Assembly (NCBI GenBank): GCA_030248215.1
Contig: JASANG010001881.1
Coordinates: forward strand, 248,001-312,000
From: Enoplolaimus lenunculus
Taxonomy: Eukaryota > Nematoda > Enoplea > Enoplida > Thoracostomopsidae
Reading direction: 5' to 3'
Length of the DNA stretch: 64,000 nucleotides
A model generated the notes under the pieces. It made no database searches and was not told the origin of the DNA. It saw only the letters and a program-made list of their open reading frames with translations. The translations under genes and the position numbers were made by a program. Of this stretch, positions 34,101 to 49,100 are shown one piece after another (the first letter of the stretch is position 1; every line of letters starts with the position of its first letter).

Positions 34101-37100
34101 TCTGAAAATAAAAAAATAATAAATGTTTACCACCTGAACATGAAATTGTAGGAATTTAAAACAATTTGTTTACAATTAGAAGCATATACAAAAGGGGAGA
34201 TAGTGGAGATATGTCACACCGCAAAATTAGGGACTCGAAAAACGTACCGGTACAGCCTGTAAAATAAGCGGCATCGATTGAAATTTTTTTTCACTCGGGT
34301 AAAACGTTTCGATGTGGTTTTGTTAAGCTCGAACTGAAATATTGGATACACCGCATCGTTGACAAAATTATTGTAAAACAGCGCAAAAAACTGCGTACCT
34401 GAATCACAATGATATCCAGTATATCCAGGTGCGCACTTGCAAGTGTAATTCAAATGCAGATCAATGCATTCAGCAGACACGTGACACGGTTGTTCTTTGC
34501 ATTCGTCTGTAGCTAAAATAAACTAATATGATTACTAGCGAATTGAACCTCGGCCCTTTTGCACTCGAGTCAAGCATGTTTCAACTACACCATGTTATGG
34601 TCACCGCAATAATTTCAATATTCAGGTATACATGCCACCTGTATGATAATCGATGTTTTTACATATACTTGCCGTTCATATATACCAAACATCCAGTTGG
34701 ATTTTCTGGTTGAAATTAAATCTCAGATGAATTTAAGAAATAATTGCTCTGAAAAGTTAACCTGATTTAAAACATAACCATTTTTTGAAAGACAACCAGT
34801 CTGAGATATTTCCATTTACTGCAGTTTCTACTGGCAGTAGCAGACTGTGGATTGATGATATATTTTCATTTTGATCATAAATTTCGGCCCATGTAAAAAT
34901 TAGGGGCGGAACGTTTTTCTGTGAGACTGCCGCAATAGAGTACGCTTAAGCTTTAGACTAAGTCTTTTGGTTAGCTTAGGCTTAGGCTTAGAAATATGCT
35001 TCGTTTTGCGATTAGGCTTAGACTTAGGCTTATAGTACTGTTCCGCCCCTGGACTCTTTACATTGGCCCAAATTTGGTAACTTTTGTTTTGACAGTTGAA
35101 CTTTTGACAAATTAAGAAAAGACACAACTACTTAAATGCCAGCATAATAAGTTAATGAAAGACAATTTGTCACCCGACAGTATCTTACAGTCTGTTAATA
35201 AATCTAAGAGTAATCCTAAGCCTAATGATGGTCGTCTATTTGTCGAGTCAATGAAATTTCGTATTACAAGTTGTCGAACGACGGGTTGTCTTGCCACGAA
35301 ACGTTGTGATACCATAGTGAATTGTGGTTTGAAAGACGAAATGCACAGCGAAGAATATTTTAAAATATTTTTAATATACGTTGGAATATGTTTTTCCACA
35401 AATGCATAGAATTGTTTAGGGAACGCGTCAGGTTCAGCGTACAGCTAAAACCCACTTTACATATCTGCCGGAGTCTGTATTCCCAGGTGATGGGTTGAGT
35501 TCTTAAAATGAAAAATGTCAAATTTTTGTAAAAATACTAAAAACAATTAGTAGTGTACTTAAAAGAGTGCATGATACAAGTGTGTGCAACTCTTGGGATT
35601 CCACATGGTACAAAATGTACCACCGGGCGATGCCTTTTTGGCCGACCCCCACTTGTTTAGAGCTGGGTCGCTATCACATGAAATAACCCTCAAACTATAA
35701 AAGCGGAACAATGTTTGTTGCCGGAGACATAAAGTGTCATGGTTTGCACTGGTTATACCCCCTCTAAATAAATTGGGGTTGGCCAAAAACACAACGCGTG
35801 ACGGATATATTCTTTTCTACACAGATTGTACTCAGTTGTATACTCTTGTTGAAGTATGCATCATCCACTCTTGGCGTACTCAACGATTGACTTACGCACT
35901 GAACAGTCTTCGCCAACCCATCCAGGCTTGCAGTAGCAATAGTAAGTGTCGTTGCTCATCACACAATCGCCATCATTTGCGCACAAATTTTCACCAAAAT
36001 CTTCACAACTTTTAAATCCTTCCATTAAAACTGAAAAAGAACTAATTTGAGCTGTAAAAGCGGAACACAAATTCATTTTTAAAAACAATTAAATTTCCTT
36101 AAGTTTTGTAATATTTTGAAATATTTCGAGTACAACCGAATAATCGACTTTGTCACAACCCCGATATCCAGTCGATCTATTTTCATCAGCTGGATGATTC
36201 GCAGTAATAAAATAACAATGCATCGTTGACGATAAAAAATTTCATTTTGCCACCGAAAACATTATAAGATAGGGTTAACACGTGTCAAATTTTAAAATTA
36301 TCATACGTTAACCCTACCATAACGTAGAATTTGCGTTAACCCTACCCTAACGCGTGTTACAAAATGCTCTGTGACACATATTAGGATTGGGCTGTGACAT
36401 GGGCTATGGTAAGGTTAACGCAATTGTTGAGTAAGCGTAGGATTAACTCATGACAATTTTCAAAATTGACCCGTGTTAACGCTACCTTATAATGTTTTCG
36501 GTGGCAAAATGAAATTTTTATTGTGAACGATGCCTAAACCTGTTCTGTTTAATCGCCTATTTTTTCTTATCTCCTATTGTTTTTAAGCAGGCGTATAATC
36601 ACTCCCACACTTTCAACGATGTAAAATCCCTTACATACCCCGCTTATGGTCTGTTTTGTCTGGTATCCGGTTAGCTGCCTTCGACGTACCTTCACATTTT
36701 GGTTCCGGATAATCATAAGTTCCATCCGCTTGGCAGGTTAATAAATCGTTTCCGGTTAAAACGGTTCCTTCGGAACACGTATATTGAACGGTAGTCCCAA
36801 GGATCAAAGCGTCATCACTGATTACGTGTTCGCCGTTAGGAATAAATACTGGATCAGGACAAGTTTCTGAAAACAGCTTCAGGATTAATCCCAATTATAA
36901 AGCTGTACAGCTATTTCGACAGCAGCTATTACCAGTTGGTGATAGGTCATGTAGCTTAAAAATCAGTGAACGAAATTATTTTGTTCGAAATTTAGCAGAC
37001 GGTTGCACTTTAATTAACTAGACTTCTGTGTCGATTTTGAGATCAGCAGTTGCCGATGTTCGCTTGTTTGAATACTGAATACTTACTAGTGATAAAAGTG

Positions 37101-40100
37101 CTATACACAAATTAGAATACGGCTCCGCGTGGCCTTAGATGCTTTGTTACAGGTGTGGTAAACCCAGGATTCGTCGATAGGCGAAACGTTCTTTCGTTCA
37201 AAACTAAGGTTTTGCACTACGCATACGCGTAATAAACACTGAGCATTGTCTTAATTCACTTACATATTTTACGCAGAATTGCTCATAGTACACTGTAAAT
37301 TTCAGTGAGGTGATTTTAATTTAGAATGACTTGAATCACTCAGTCTGAGTTAGGACTATCAAAGCTCAGAATTTTTAGTTTATTCAATATATTCTGAGTT
37401 AATTAATCAACTCAGACACAGTCAATTCAACTGAGAGTGAGAATCAACTCAACTCAGAGCGAGTTAATGTTTACTGATATTAATTTAGAAATATCCAACT
37501 CGCTAGCTAAATTGATTAATCAACTCATTGGCATTTACAGTGTATATTCTATGCGAAAAAGCGTTAAACTCACTAGCACAAACTGGCTGCTCAAGATCAT
37601 ATTCACCGGATTCCAAACACGTTAGCATCGGCTCGCCTTTGAGATAATAGTCCGTAAGGCAAACGAACGATACGGTTATTCCTGTAGCAATCGGTCGTCC
37701 ACTTGGTGTCCATTCTAATCCTTCGGCATTTGTAGGATCAAGGCAGATTTCTAAAAGTCAAAGGAAATAAATTAAAATTGCAATTTTACAATTTTTAAAA
37801 AATTTCATAAAATGTTTTCAAAAATTTCCATGTTTTCTAGTAAATTTGGCTTTAAACCAATCATAGCTTAAGGTGATGACGTCAATTTTTAAAAAATTTT
37901 CAATTCGAATTCTCTACTTACATCTACTGGTCGACCAGCTTGAGCCAATTTTGAAATTTACTTTTCGATCTCAACCTAAACCTAATCTAAATCCATATTA
38001 AAGTAATTACTTGATCCTACCCGTCCCGCCATGCTACCAGACCGACAATACTATCGAACGTAAGATAAAATATCAATTTAATCATGTAATTTGAGAAAAC
38101 TTACTTTCACAAACCGGAGCTTCCGGCTGATATTGTCCATCAGGCATACATATAATTTCCGAAGAACCTTGCAAATAATATCCGGTTTCACACGCGTAGG
38201 TCGCAACTGCATCCTCAAGCACTTGTCCGTCGGTTGATACCGTAAACGACCCACCGCTAATATCCGGTGGCATGCCACAAATTTCTGAAAAATACAAAAT
38301 TTACTTTCTAAAACATTAATATATTAGAAGTCTAGTCTGGTATTGTCAACTGTGTGTAGAACCGTTAACCAGCTGGAGATAGGTTTTGTAACTTTTGAAC
38401 CAGTCAATCAAACTTTATTAATAATTTAAACAAACGGTCTTGAATGATCTTTTACGACTGTGTGAAATGTCTTATATTCTGATGTATTACTTCGCCTGTT
38501 TGAAAACTTATCGCTAACTGGTAATACGTGCTTACAGTCACTTAAGAATGCTCCAAATAATTATAAAATTTTGCTGAATATCTTTAAAAACAACAAAATA
38601 TATATTTTAACCACAAAACTGAACCAGGTGGCAGGGATACAGTATTCTCTAAGCCGCAAGATGAAATTAGCTGGGCCCATATTCTCAAATGCGTATAGCA
38701 TCTATCATCAGTTAGTAATAGGTTTTTATACTGACGGACATTTGAAATTGCAACGCTCAAAATTGGTGCACAAGTAGGGCGCCAAAAAAAAAAAAAACAT
38801 ATTAAATCAAACGCGAACAATGTACCGATGAAATCGCTGGTCCATCGTATAGAACAGGGCGGACATTTGAAATTGCAACGCTCAAAATTGGTGCACAAGT
38901 AGGGCAAATCAAACGCGAACAATAGTAAAGCCGATTGTGGAAAAACAAATTTCCTAAGCCTAAGCTTAAGTCTAAGCCTTAGCCTAAGCCTTCGCGTATG
39001 CTAGAGCCTATTCCTAAGCCTAAGACTAAGCCTAAGCCTAAACCTAAGCATAAAAATTAGTCTAAAGTTTAAACTGACTCTACTATAGCCCCTCCGGAAC
39101 ATGATCCGGCCCTGTGCTATACATTGGCCCGAATTTCGAACGTCGCCATGCGCTGGTACCAAAGTCACAGGACCTATCGTCAACTGGTGATAGTTGCTTC
39201 ACACATTTGAGAATACGGGCACTAATTTTAGATTAAATATTCTCGCATTATAACACGAAAAATTTAAAATTTTCTACCAAATTTGAAATGTGTCAGAGCG
39301 TTTGCGTTCACTTCACATAACATCCCAGCGAACTCCAAACCATACCAGAATCCCTGAGTAAAAGACCATAATCAAGACTTACTTTTACACAAAGGTTCTT
39401 CGTTATCATAAACAGCGGACGACCCACAAGTGCGAACCGCATTCCCCACCAGAGAATAACCGTCATTGCAAGTATACGTTACAGTCAACCCATCATAAAC
39501 TACCGTATCCGCAGTGAATCCACCATTTGCAATATCAACAGGATTTGGACAAATAACTGCAACAAATCAACGCTCTTGCACCATTCACCCGATATTCAGA
39601 TTTTAGGCTAAGGCTTAAAATTAGGCTTAGAAAAAGGTTGAACCAAAAGCTTGAGCTATAGTACAACATTTTAGCAAAAATTTAGACTTGATCTAAGCCT
39701 AAAGCTGTGGTAAGAAGATATACAAAAGTTTTGAAGTCACTCAAAGATAAAAATTCCAAAAAAAAATCAAACGTAACTAAAATTTTGATTATTTAGCCAA
39801 GAGTTGATTAGTTGTGCGCTTAGGTATCCGGTTGTTTTGGAAGGCGTTTCATAGAGTGGTAACCCTCTACGCTTACATCTATAATATATTAATCAAGCAA
39901 AATACAGTAAAAAATAATAAATTATATATATATACTTAATATATGCCTAATTATAAACATAAATAGCGATTAAACAAAATAAATATATAAAATAAAAAAA
40001 TTAATTTGACTCACCTTTGCAGACTGGTGCATTGGTATCATACGTCCCATCGTTCTGACACAAAAGTGTCTTCGATCTCAATAAATGATATCCATCCTGG

Positions 40101-43100
40101 CACGTATAAGTCACGTTGACACTGCCATAAATAACATTCTGCGATTGTTTGAACGTTGCGTGTTCCACAACCGGAGAATCCGGACATATTTCTGCAATAT
40201 TTAACAAAATTAAAAGTTAATGCAATAGAATCTTGTACAATTTATCCATATTTAAGCTGAATTAATAGGCATTGAGCTTTTATGCTTAAAGTTAGGTTTA
40301 GGCTTTGGGATATGTTTACGCAAGGGTTTAAGTTTGACTGCAATAGCGTAGTCAGCATTTTGGTTTGTGGACAGCCATCCCAGTTATATTTGTATAATTT
40401 GAGCGTAGGTCAATTTATCTCATGTTGTTACTTTAGTTATTAGATGGGATATATTTTTGTTCAAAAGTACTGAGGGCAATGTCAACATTTCTGGTCGCAC
40501 TCAGGCCCGTATGCTCAAAACTAAGACTTCTAACTTTTGAACCAGCAACTGCAACAGTTAATGAGTCTGAAAACCTATTACTGATGATAATTGTTATACA
40601 CATTTGAGATTATAGACCCAGGACTTATAAAGTGGTAGAGGTGTTTTGGTGTTAATAAATTTTTAAATTATTGCAGACAAGTTATTCAGTATTGGTAACA
40701 GTTGAAACGACGAAATATGTTCCAAAAAGTTGTTAGATATTCGCTGAAGTATGGCAAATGTAAAATTTTCGTTCAGATAAGGTTAACGAGCATTAATTTT
40801 AATTTTTGACACATGTTAAACGCTTTGCTATAGCAATTTTGGGTCTTTTCCGTTATTCACCCCAGCCCGCGTTTGCGAAAAACGGTTCTATTTTGAATTT
40901 TTTTGCATATTTAAACTTCTCATGACCTCTCATGATCATTCCGCGTCTAAACTTTAATTTTTGAAAAATTCGATTTTTAAGGTCCCAAGGTACCCCGTCG
41001 GGAACATAAAAACATTTTTGTCAAAAAGTTTCACAAGCTATATATCATTCGATACAGTTTGCAAAGCTGACTCCAGCGGTGTTAAATTTTACGCAATCAG
41101 ACGATTGTTTAACGAGTTATTGTCAAATAACTGATTTGACAAGCTGCCATTACTGATTTGGGGCGGCGCCAAATCAGTTATTTGACGATAATTCGTAACC
41201 AACCGTCTAATAACGGAAAATTTAACACCATTTGCAACTCAGCTCTGCAAGCTTCATCAAATGATATATAATGTGTCAACCTTCTTGAAAAATTTTTTTT
41301 CAGGTCCTGACGGGAGACTTTGGAACCTTAAAAGTCTAATTTTTCAAAACTTCAAATTTAGACGCGGAATGAGTAGGGAATGTCATTTAAAATTCAAATT
41401 TGCAAAAATTTTCAAAATCAAACCATTTCTGGGTAAACGAGGGCCGGGGGTCGGTAACGTAAAAACTCCGCACTTTTTTGCCGCAGGGTGAAATTTTATA
41501 TTGTGAACGACGCATGAACGACCGTGGTATACTTGAACAAGTTGGTGAATCTTCTGCATAGCCGCCATTAATTGTACAGGCAATTGTTTGACTTCCAAGC
41601 ATATGAAAGCCCGCGTCACAAGAATATGTTACAGTCACATTTTCGATGATGGGTCGCGATGCTGGAGTCCACGATAAATACGCCACATCTGGTGGATCGG
41701 CACAGATTGCTTAAATTATTAAAAAAAAATGTTTTTTTTTGTATTTGCAGACAGTCGCCGAAATTTTGGCCCATGTATAGAACAGGTCCGGATCGTTTTC
41801 CAACAGGGCTGTAATGGAGTCAATTTAAGTTTTAGACTAACTTTTTGCTTAGGCTTAGGCTTAGGCTTAGGCTTTGGCTTAGGCTTAGGCTTAGGCTTAG
41901 GCTAAGACATATGCTTATACTAGTGTTCCGGCCTTGTTATATACATGGGCCGAATATACCGTTAAACCGTAAGAAATGAAGCAGAAACAGAAATTGTAGA
42001 CTCATGGTACCTCCTTAATTAAAGGATTTACTTAAGTCGGCGAGCTAAGTAATTACTTAAACATAACTTCACCTTAAACCAATTTATAAATAAATTTATT
42101 TTTTGCCTAAAAGAAATGACTAAAACACACTTTTCACACGAACTCTCTTCAAAAAATGTATTAATCTTCGGTCAATGCTTTACCCCCTAAAATAGACATT
42201 TTAGGCCTATTTTTGTTGTTTGAACCCAGTCTTTCAAACTACACAAATTATTCTTAGTCTAGAAAACTTTCTGTCGACAGTTTCTTTACCGATACAAACC
42301 GGAGACTCTTGATCATAAATGTTCGTCGCGGTACACGTCAACGACGCCACCCCGATCATGTGATATCCAACATTACAGGAGTACGTTGCAATATCACCAT
42401 CAACAATAGGAGTACCATCTGCGTTTGATGTTGTAAACGCTCCGTTTGATATTGTATCCGGAGTTGAACAAATTGCTTAAAAATTGAAAAAAAATATTTG
42501 AAAATCTATTAAAGTTTAATAAGAGTATAAAGAATATGAGCAGATGTGTTCGATTTTAATAGAATGAGCAGTTGAAAAATGGGTAAAAATTTAAAATTTC
42601 GAATTGAAGCATGAGCAAAAGGATTGAAATTATGAGAGCAGGACGAGTGGGAAAATGACGTAAAATTAAATAACATGAAACGGTGACAAACGGACTACGG
42701 ACAGCACCGTATATAACGCCGACATACCTTTACATTCAGGCGGCATAACATCATAGGTATGATCTGCCTGGCATGTTAGGACCGCTGGACCAACCAAATG
42801 ATGAAAGTTACCGGAACATGCAAATGTCAACGTTTGTTGTTCGTAGACCGGTGTACTCGATGCAGTGTAGTATCCATTGGTGATGTTTGCAAGATCAGGA
42901 CAAATTGCTAAAATGTACAATTTACAATATCACCGCCGAAAATACCAAAAAATTATACGATGCCACTGTCGATTCTTTGAAAATTCGTCGCCAGACAACA
43001 TGTCGTTCAAGCATAATCCTAAGCGTATCCCAGGCCTGACCCTAATCGTAAGCATTATGATGGGCGAAAAATTATCGAGTCGATGATATTTCGTAGTTGT

Positions 43101-46100
43101 CGGGCATTTAATTATCATGATTCTGTCACGGTCATACGAGAGTATGCGTATGTAACCCATACTCGGTGCGACTCGTAAATATTCCAGTGAAAAGTTTAAA
43201 TGGTAACGGGTCATGAGAAAGCCTAAACCTGAGCCTAAGCGTAATGACTTGATGCATTATAGTCATTATTTGGCAAATGCATAGGATAGGTTTGCCGACA
43301 AGATGTGGGGGTTACACTCGTCCTGGATATCGAAATTCTTTAAGAAATTTTAAATGCTTATTTGCTATCATTATAAACTAAAATCTAAGTTTAACAGTAC
43401 CATATAGAGTCGTTCGCAAACATTTCGCTGCTGATACGGCGCGGTTCGAACCCATGATGTACGGATTATTAATCCGCTGTTCTAACCACTGAGCTACGCA
43501 GCCATCCTTAAACCCGAGTCTAACGTTAAACCTTATTGAGTGACAATTACTTTTAAAGATATAAGATACCTTTACACACAGGCGGGCCGACATCAAAGGT
43601 TCCGTCGACTAAACAGATGGCAACGTTTCCTCCAAGCATATGATAGTTTGCATCACAAGCCCAAGTTACGGTATCTCCATTGACCAATGGAATTGAAACA
43701 TCTGACTGACTTCTGGCAGCAGTTGCGAAAGTAACAGGAGTTGGATCAGGACAAATTTCTAAAAAACAATTAGAAAAAACGAATAATAATGCAATGAGAT
43801 ATAAACAGATATTAAGAATTGTATTAATACAAAAAATACGCTTAAAGCCCTATTCACACGTGCAAGTTTTTGCTGCGAGAACTTGCATCTTCAACTTGCT
43901 CTTGCAAGTTTTGTCGGAAATCACATTCGAAAAACTTGCAGCTGCAAATAATTCATTAAAAATCAAAGCTAAGAATTTAGTTCACATGTGTGAATAACCA
44001 TGCAAGTTTACTGAATTTATTGCAGCCGCTTTCTCATTGGCTAATGAAAAAATGCAAGTTCTGTGTACAATTTATAGCGGCAAGTTCTCGCAGCAAAAAC
44101 ATGCACGTGTGAATAAGGCTTAAAAGTGATTTTTAGCTAAAGGCTACCAACGGTAAGATGAGTCAAAAATGAAATAAATACAAGCCCGTAGCCAGGTCAC
44201 CTTGATAAAGCGGCTAAACATTTTTCAGAACAGGCATGCAAGGGTTTTCGAAGACTTACAAGCAAAGTTGAAACCTTTCTGGGGGGAGCTAAAGTCTTTA
44301 AAATACCACTGTATTTAGCCAATAAAATCGCATTATATCAAGGGTCGCATCTAAGACGGGTTCATTAGGTGTCTGTAAGTAAATGATTGTACATTTCTGG
44401 CGCGTCCTTGACCTGAAAACCACCCCTTTAACCTTTTAATAATCCGATCCTGAAAATAATAAACCTGAAACTTCTAACAATTTTTAAGCTAAAAAGCTTA
44501 CAAATTGAATTTTAAGGAATTTAAAATTTGAGGTCAGTCAAAAATTTGTGACCTGAAGTATACAAGTTATTGCGATGGGTCCGCAGCCAGAGGGCAACCG
44601 GTAGAAGGTTTAGCCCCTGTAAACTTTTTGACCCTCTAGAAAAGTTTGCCGCGTATGTAGGTTTTGTGATATTAACTGTCCTTTTTTGATCCTTTCTAAG
44701 CATGTTGACCTGGTTACAGGTTGTATTGCGATAGGTATTAACATCATGATGCACTTTCTTAAAACAAAACTTACTAAACTGGTTCGCGTTTCTATTCATT
44801 TTACTGGTGACAACCGGATATCTGGTTTACAAAACAGTAGGGTACAACCGGAGGTATACCTCCGTCTCCGGCAGAAAATCTACATCCGGCTCCGGCAAAA
44901 AAGTTTGACTTACGGTTCCCGGTTCGGATCCGATATTTTTCACCTTCAATTGCACCCTGCCAAACAGATAAATAATTTTGGTTATGTAATTATTTATCTA
45001 AACAGCCAATGACATTCGGTTTATATAAAAAATGTCTATTTTCAGTGCCAGCCCAAGCTTCAGTTTACCAGATTTAAGCAGCTAAAAATTTTGTTGAACT
45101 TAAAAACAGCATAAAAATGAGTTTTATGCCCAAAAATATAACAAAGTTTACAGCTGAGCATTGCGGTAAAACAAAGTAGCATCAGCTAAAATTTTTCGAG
45201 TTTGGAAAACCATTTAATAATTAATAAACTCAAAAATGGGTCATTCCTTGTTATTCCGTTATCTGCTGCCTGCTGTCGTCATGAAATTGTTCGATTTTGA
45301 TTTTTTTGCATATTTCAACTTTTCATGATTCATAATTTTCCATAATCAATTCAGATCGAAATTTGAATGCCCACAAACGCACCGTCTGGACCAAGATAGT
45401 GTAGAAAAACTATCTACCGCTGCTAATTGTACAATTTTAATAAATGTACACTTATTTGGCGGCGGAGGAAGCGAATATGGACCCCTAGGAATTTAATGAA
45501 AACTTGCTAACTTTATAGATTTCGACGCGCTGAGTTCAGCGGTGTCATTTTAGGACTGTAGGGCTCTGGTTCGAAAGTAATCGATGTTTAAAATTTAACA
45601 TTTTACTGTATAAAACGTACACAACCGTCTGCCCCATTTGTACAACAAATAAACTTGGTAAAGTTTATATTTTACGAACATGTGAATGATCGACTCTTTG
45701 TGTTCAAATCTGTATCGTATTTTGCACTGTAATTTCGCGGTCCATAACTTTCGAACCGTCGGCCATACAACCATAAAAGAGGTACCGCTCAACTCAGCTC
45801 GTTGAGATCTATACAATACGGCAGTCTTCATTTAATTCCTATAAAGGTCCATATTCCGTGCTTTCACGCACTTACTTTCGCAAACAGGATACGCGTTATC
45901 ATACGTCCCGTTTTGTAAACATGTTATGCTGTTTGTCCCAACCACGTAATAATCCACATTTGCAGTGTACGATACAATAACTGCGTCAATTATTGGTGTT
46001 GAAGTTGTAGTAAAAGTACAGCTCGGAACACTGGGATCTTCACAAATTTCTGAAAAGCACAAAAATCATTAATTCTTGTACGCTTGCCAAGCAATATTTA

Positions 46101-49100
46101 AGCTAATGTGGCAAAGGTACGGGATTTGGACCCTCCTGGGATTTTGAGAAAAAGTAGTCCATCCGACAGATCTCGACGAGCTGCATTCGATGGTACCATT
46201 TTTATGGCTGCATGACCAACGGTTCAGATGGTTCTTGAAACTATAGTGCAAATACACACATTGAACCGGGGATACTGCAGCGCTAAAAATGGTGCCGTGG
46301 AACTCAGCGCGTCGAAATCTATGAAATGAACTATTATTTATTAAATTCCTAGTGTGGTCCATTTTCCTTTACCACCGCTAGCTAACGTTAAGTATTTGGC
46401 TTATGCTTAGTTATAGGAAAGCGCTTGCTTACCTATGTATTAAACATAAACCTAAGCCTTTGCCTGGGTTTTTTCCTAGCCCTGGGCATTAGCCATAAAT
46501 TCAGTGTATGTGGGTAGAAAGTCTATAAAAGCCTAATCATTTTTCAGCATAAATCTTTGCAGACAATTGTCCGCAACGGAAGGTGTAACGACGCAAAATT
46601 GTATTAAGCGCACAACTGTACATTACACGTATATCAGCTTGAACTATGGATCCGATACGGATTTTTTGGGATACACTCAACAACATGACCGGATGTAAAC
46701 TTGTTTTAGCTAAGAAACTCATCAACTGTCCAGCAGGACGGAGTATAGGCAGTTGCACCCGGGACACATTTGAACTTCCGCTATTAATATTCAAATTGCA
46801 AGTGAATACCGGTTCGGTAAAATAGCTAAAATCCTTTAAATCCGCTTGTTTCAGCTTACAAATATTTTAAAAAACAATTTTATTAAACTATAAATAATTG
46901 AAGTCAATACTTTTACAGACAGGTTCTGCATAATCGTACAAACCAGAAATCTGGCACGTCAAAACCGGATCTCCAACCATATGATATCCGGTATTGCACG
47001 AGTATGTGATGGTTATTCCGGAAGTAATATTAACGCCCGGCTGACTGGAAATGTAGCTGCCATTCGAGATGCTTGGTGTCGGACAAACTTCTGAAATACA
47101 ATAAATGAAAACCGGATCTCCAACCATATGATATCCGGTATTGCACGAGTATGTGATAGTTATTCCGGAAGTAATATTAACGCCCGGCTGACTGGAAATG
47201 TAGCTGCCATTCGAGATGCTTGGTGTCGGACAAACTTCTGAAATACAATAAATGTTCAGAAAAATCCGAGCCGAAAAAATAATCTTAAATCAATAAATAC
47301 ATATTCTTTCACCACTCAACTTACTTCCAACGGTCCACAAATTTATATCTAATATCCGGTTAACATCCGGATCCGGTAACCTCGCTATCCGGCTCCGATT
47401 CCGGTGTCCGGTAAAATTAATATCTGGTCGATCCCTGACTCTTGCTTCATTGCGACCCTTGGATTGTTTTTGATCTACTCAAACATTATGCTGGTTGCGG
47501 ATCTATTCAGATTAGAGAGTAAACAAAAGTATAATAATACTTTCACAAACAGGAACCGCGTTATCGTATGTCCCATCAGTTTGGCAAGTTAGTACCGTAG
47601 TTCCAATAGCGCTGTAGCCACCGTTACACGTATACTGGACCGATATTGCTTCAATGATTGGAGTCGATGTATCACTGATCACAAATCCGCCGTTCGAAAC
47701 AGTCGTTGGATCAGGACAAATTTCTAAAAAAATCAAACTTTACGATCGTATCCGGGGCATTCGGCCAATGGGAACCGGAAAACCTTGTTCCATCCCGAAA
47801 ACTTCACTCTCATCGAAATAGCTTGGACCAGGACAGAAACGATTTTTTTCTAGGGGTGAAACGACGCTCAGCAGTTTTGGTTTGGGCTGATTCAGAAACA
47901 ATTTTGAGTATTTGGAAGCAATTATGAGTTCAAACAGAGACAAAATTTGAGTAATAAAAAGTTCGCGAACGAAGCGATCCAGAAGCCAGCGCATTTTTTA
48001 TTAAATATTTAATTTCCAACACGAAACTTGTATTAATGGGATTTTTGCTGACGCTTGGGACACTCCTGTACCCTCGTGTTTGGATCAGGGGCGTAGCCCG
48101 AATTCTATTTTGGGATTAGGGCAGGCACGTCTAACAGATTATGGTACCGTTTCTCAAAATGCCTACTTTCGAGTCTTTCCAGCGGTTTTGACAAGATCTA
48201 TCCCCTATCTATTGTTTTTGCTTTATTTTTTAGCCCCATATAGGGTGGATTGCCCTATGGTATGGCCCATATCCGAACCGCCTTACCCCCCACCAATCTT
48301 TGGAATAACCTGCACAGAGTCCAAAAAGCAATATGAGGTTATTTTCCAACCGAAATACTAATTCTACGTCCTTGTGACTAAATGGGATCAGAAACGTACT
48401 TTTACAAATTGGCCAATCGGCGCTATACTGATCCGCTTGTAGACACGTAAGCGTTGCCGAACCAATCAAAAAATACCCAACATCGCAAGCATACGTAACG
48501 GTTATTCCTTCATATACAGGGTTGAATGCTAACGAAACATTGCCGTTTGAAATTTGAACTGGATTTGAACAAATTTCTATAAAATTAATAATTCAAATTA
48601 TAAATACAAAACGAAAAATAAAGAAATTCGGCTCGTAACCAAAGAGGGCCGCCCTTAAAACATTTCCATCCCCTCGCCAAAAAATATTTCAACGTTGCTT
48701 GTAAGTCAACGAAAACCCTTGTATTGCGTGTCATGAAAAATGTCTAGCAGCAAGGTGAGCTGGCTACGAGTCTGATTGAAACGCAAAAAATCCGACGCCT
48801 CGACGCTGTTGTTGTAAGAGGTACTTATTTATTTTCTCACCACAGTTTAATTTCATTTGTTGACTTGTATGTCCTCCAAATAAGAGAGTTGAAAATCAAC
48901 GTTGTAAACCGAAGTTGAGTTGAATGAGTGTTGTAATTGCGCCCCGAGGGGGGTACTTTTTTACCACTTTTGCCAAATGCTATCACATCAGTGGTATGCG
49001 AGATGTTTATCAAAGAAAAATTCAAATTTAGAAAATTAGTACACAATGTACAGTGTTTAACACTTATTACGCGGGCCAATGTAAAGAACAGGGGCGTAGC

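Noticed and set aside
38584-38922. 112-codon minus ORF
   Set aside because: Made by the imperfect tandem duplication at 38735-38925 and an A run.
45470-46345. One large inverted-repeat transposon containing CCP exon 20
   Set aside because: The exon continues the array in phase and matches CCP 12; two separate insertions on either side are simpler.
46537-46794. 85-codon minus ORF as a live exon
   Set aside because: Its frame lacks the CCP pattern; only a different, interrupted frame resembles a CCP, so I list it as a possible dead exon.
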